Assembly (NCBI GenBank): GCA_019634625.1
Contig: JAHCBA010000002.1
Span: forward strand, 1-64,000
Direction of reading: 5' to 3'
DNA: 64,000 nt
Origin: Verrucomicrobiia bacterium
Lineage (GTDB): Bacteria > Verrucomicrobiota > Verrucomicrobiia > Limisphaerales > CAIMTB01
Shown here in pieces: positions 62,901-64,000 of this stretch. The position numbers were made by a program, and so were the translations under genes. Under the pieces are notes generated by a model that was not told the origin of the DNA, made no database searches, and saw nothing but the letters and a program-made list of their open reading frames with translations. Numbering within the stretch: the stretch's first letter is position 1; every line of letters begins with the position of its first letter.

Positions 62901-64000
62901 TCAGGCGGTTGTAGGTCGGATGGGTGCGGACGCTGGGAAGGAGCGAATCGTCCCGTCCGCGCAGCAGTGCCAGTTCCTCGTGCAGCAGCGACGGCACCTG
63001 GTTCTTGAAGCAGTGGATCGACGACGCCTCCGAACCGTAGGTGCCGTGGGCCGTTCCGAAGGCGATGGTCGGATCGGCGGCGTCGGCGTAGGCCTCGTTG
63101 CCCAGCAGCATGTACAGGTCCGCCAGACGCCCCGCGGCCAGCAGCAAGGCGTCATTGGCCGGCGGGTAATCCACCGCCGGCGCGCCCTCGATGCTGAGTC
63201 CGATGCCGCGCTTGAGCACGGTCTCGTACGCCTCGATCAGCCCGGCGCCGTTGGCGGCGTCGAGGTTGAGGGCGATGTCGCCCACCGAGCGGGCCCCGGC
63301 CTGGGAGATCATGCTGACGAGGGTGTTGACCTCGGCGTTGGCGTAGTCGCGGACGCGCTGCTCGAACGGGTTGATCCCGCCGAGGACGCGTTTGATCCAG
63401 CCCTCGGCCAGCATCGGGTCCGTCCAGTCGCTCCATTCCCCGCCGCACGGTCCGCCGGCGGAGGTCCTCCGGTACCGGCAGATGAAGTAGTTGTCGCTCA
63501 GGGTCAGGAGACCCGGTCCCTGGAGCGTGATGTCCACCGCGCCCTGCCCGCTGGCGGGCTGGGGAACGAACAGCGCCCATTGCGAGGGCGGCTGGGTGGA
63601 GGGCAGGCCGTCCACCGGCGGAAGCGTGCGCCACTCGAACACGTGCTCGCCGCTGCGCCCGGCGAAGTCGCCGCTGTGCCGCAGGGTCAGCTTTTCCTCG
63701 AAGGGATTGTCCGAGGGAATGACCTTGATCTCCCCCCGGTAGAGCGGACACGTCACCCGGATCACCGCCAGGCTCACGGGATCGGCCGGCGCGTTCAGAC
63801 CGGGATGATTCCCGAATGCCAGGGTCACGAAGCCGGGCGCCGTGGCGAACCCGGCGGTCAGGGCCAGCGAATCGAAGTCGGCGGCGGAGGCCGGGACTTC
63901 GATGGGGGCGGAGGCGAGGTTGGCCAGTTGTGAGAGGACCTGGTCGAACGCCGGATCGTTGCTCAACGCCAGCAGGGTCGAGCGTTCGCGCTGAGTGAGG
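59971..64000 (-). CDS. 3' part of a giant coiled-coil protein, possible TcA-like partner (5' end outside window)
   Basis: The frame is open from the stop at 59971-59973 to the right edge, giving at least 1342 residues; the apparent TTG start at 63966 is not real because codons continue upstream. The visible part begins beta-rich (EHVFEWRTLPPV, Trp-rich), then becomes a long helical region (about 61000-62400) with heptad-like Leu/Ala and Gln/Arg/Glu, such as QLLRQQADQVGTFRAQVEDRE. It ends with a beta-rich domain of about 280 residues finishing in VTDIKVFFQTYSYAG. TcA subunits of ABC toxins also end in a coiled coil/shaft followed by a TcB-binding beta domain, but I see no firm motif. The stop overlaps the RHS start codon, so the two are coupled. 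Confidence 0.8.
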   Translation of the reverse strand, partial: LTQRERSTLLALSNDPAFDQVLSQLANLASAPIEVPASAADFDSLALTAGFATAPGFVTLAFGNHPGLNAPADPVSLAVIRVTCPLYRGEIKVIPSDNPFEEKLTLRHSGDFAGRSGEHVFEWRTLPPVDGLPSTQPPSQWALFVPQPASGQGAVDITLQGPGLLTLSDNYFICRYRRTSAGGPCGGEWSDWTDPMLAEGWIKRVLGGINPFEQRVRDYANAEVNTLVSMISQAGARSVGDIALNLDAANGAGLIEAYETVLKRGIGLSIEGAPAVDYPPANDALLLAAGRLADLYMLLGNEAYADAADPTIAFGTAHGTYGSEASSIHCFKNQVPSLLHEELALLRGRDDSLLPSVRTHPTYNRLIWNFTRDLTGGEMAYALNYNIRDEDGDIAGILDESDARRLYPQGHGDAWGHYLTAIKNYYRLLRSPHFTWVPRAEAVLVGGVPVSVDYLDERKFATAASARAKTGAEIVNLTYRQHYVEDPEGQWQGYRDTRPERAWGLAEWGSRAGQGAYFDWVVANAILPDLDPNPGHTGIRKIDRTTVLELREIAAAFQDVQSQVDQADLGLNPLGLARNVVPFDIDPAGVAQGRTHFEQIQDRAVKAMNNAIAVFNHANNATQLLRQQADQVGTFRAQVEDREADFENRLIEVFGYPYSDDIGPTGTYPSGYSGPDLYHFEYVDASELLGIRPPPTETLTVDLKDHTVGPQGQIEATVRHVTFHLSTSGLGLVKPASWTGSRRAPGEIQMARSEFLQTRARFQRVVTEYGSLLDQIEAQAAQLLAQHRVNREEIRIYDDTLETVGDLDQRMRRARASQRNQMALMAFHNLITEATAEALPLAVGLANDVTSVARGSLLGLGALTAQVYQANAKDAELEEMKHQQARDQANQLASIRVTTLRNELAVRQQVALLEQLVRQEALVRLEIFTLREVVLQSAGRYAAVLAHGQRLLEDRLRFRRQTAAQVQAHRYKDMAFRVFRNDALQKYRAAFDLAARYVYLAARAYDFETALAPNDPRGPGEAFMNAIVRSRALGLIQNGQPLTGNGRGDPGLADPLARLQGNWDLVLKGQLGFNNPQTETGRFSLRSELFRVQPGAAGQANWRRALEQHVVPNLLEVPEYRRYCIPFTPSLPVEPGLVIPFGTTVNFGQNFFGWPAGGGDNDYDSTHFATKIRSVGVWFANYNNLGGGMINTPRVYLVPAGSDILRAPSAHGGITREWRILDQALPVPFPLSPGSLGQRDWIPMNDSLVGDLAEPRRFARFRAYHDSGSFLPSETSHDSRLIGRSVWNTQWLLIIPAGTLHTDRDEGLARFIQGALLPNGTRDGNGVTDIKVFFQTYSYAGH

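Noticed and set aside
59797..63933. A 1378-codon plus-strand frame opposite the giant coiled-coil gene
   Set aside because: Its composition is Val/Gly/Arg/His repeats typical of an antisense shadow; the minus-strand reading has coherent structure and a coupled neighbour.

Overview
The window is GC-rich chromosomal DNA from a Gram-negative bacterium of the PVC superphylum, most likely a Verrucomicrobiota member of the Limisphaerales/Pedosphaera type. The evidence is the combination of a planctomycete-type cytochrome (PSD1-DUF1549-DUF1553), two PEP-CTERM proteins, an ECF sigma factor next to a WD40 Ser/Thr kinase, Tat-exported Gfo/Idh/MocA and dimethylformamidase-like proteins, very large secreted FG-GAP and RHS proteins, and several families of intergenic repeats. 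I saw no rRNA, tRNA, CRISPR array, transposase, integrase or replication origin.

Layout. 1-3.8 kb: the tail of an unknown gene, a secreted c-type cytochrome, and a DUF1499 protein. 3.8-8.0 kb (minus strand): an O-antigen-ligase-like membrane protein followed by aroQ-accB-accC, closed by an element with perfect 26-bp terminal inverted repeats. 8.2-10.8 kb: a repeat array, then an OmpR-type response regulator and its sensor kinase. 10.8-21.0 kb (minus): three tightly coupled genes for large secreted proteins of unknown function (1601, about 1068 and 734 aa). 21.4-25.1 kb: a GH84 O-GlcNAcase fused to a GNAT domain, overlapping a GlcNAc-kinase-like gene, then a lower-GC Nudix gene. 25.1-31.9 kb: repeats, an RND efflux pair, msrA and tcdA. 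32.0-34.6 kb: a small phage-like ORF and an SLC6-type transporter with a MetS-like small subunit. 35.4-39.7 kb: sigma factor plus WD40 kinase. 39.7-52.1 kb: a mix of secreted and catabolic genes (dimethylformamidase-like protein, PEP-CTERM metalloprotease, PSD1 cytochrome, PEP-CTERM lectin-like protein, FHA protein, nucleotidyltransferase, sugar isomerase/epimerase, Gfo/Idh/MocA oxidoreductase). 52.2-64.0 kb (minus): a four-helix-bundle gene framed by direct repeats, a 2287-aa SpvB/TcdB/RHS protein, and the 3' part of a giant coiled-coil protein that runs off the window.

How the genes work together. The O-GlcNAcase and kinase look like a GlcNAc salvage pair. The regulator and kinase form a two-component system convergent with the three-gene secreted cluster. 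The sigma factor and WD40 kinase form a signalling pair. The transporter and its small subunit are translationally coupled. The last two genes resemble the layout of a Tc (ABC) toxin, with a large coiled-coil partner followed by a fused TcB/TcC-like RHS protein. The best candidates for something undescribed are the three-gene secreted cluster, the Tc-like pair with its unusual tip, and the inverted-repeat element found at the stop codons of two unrelated convergent gene pairs.
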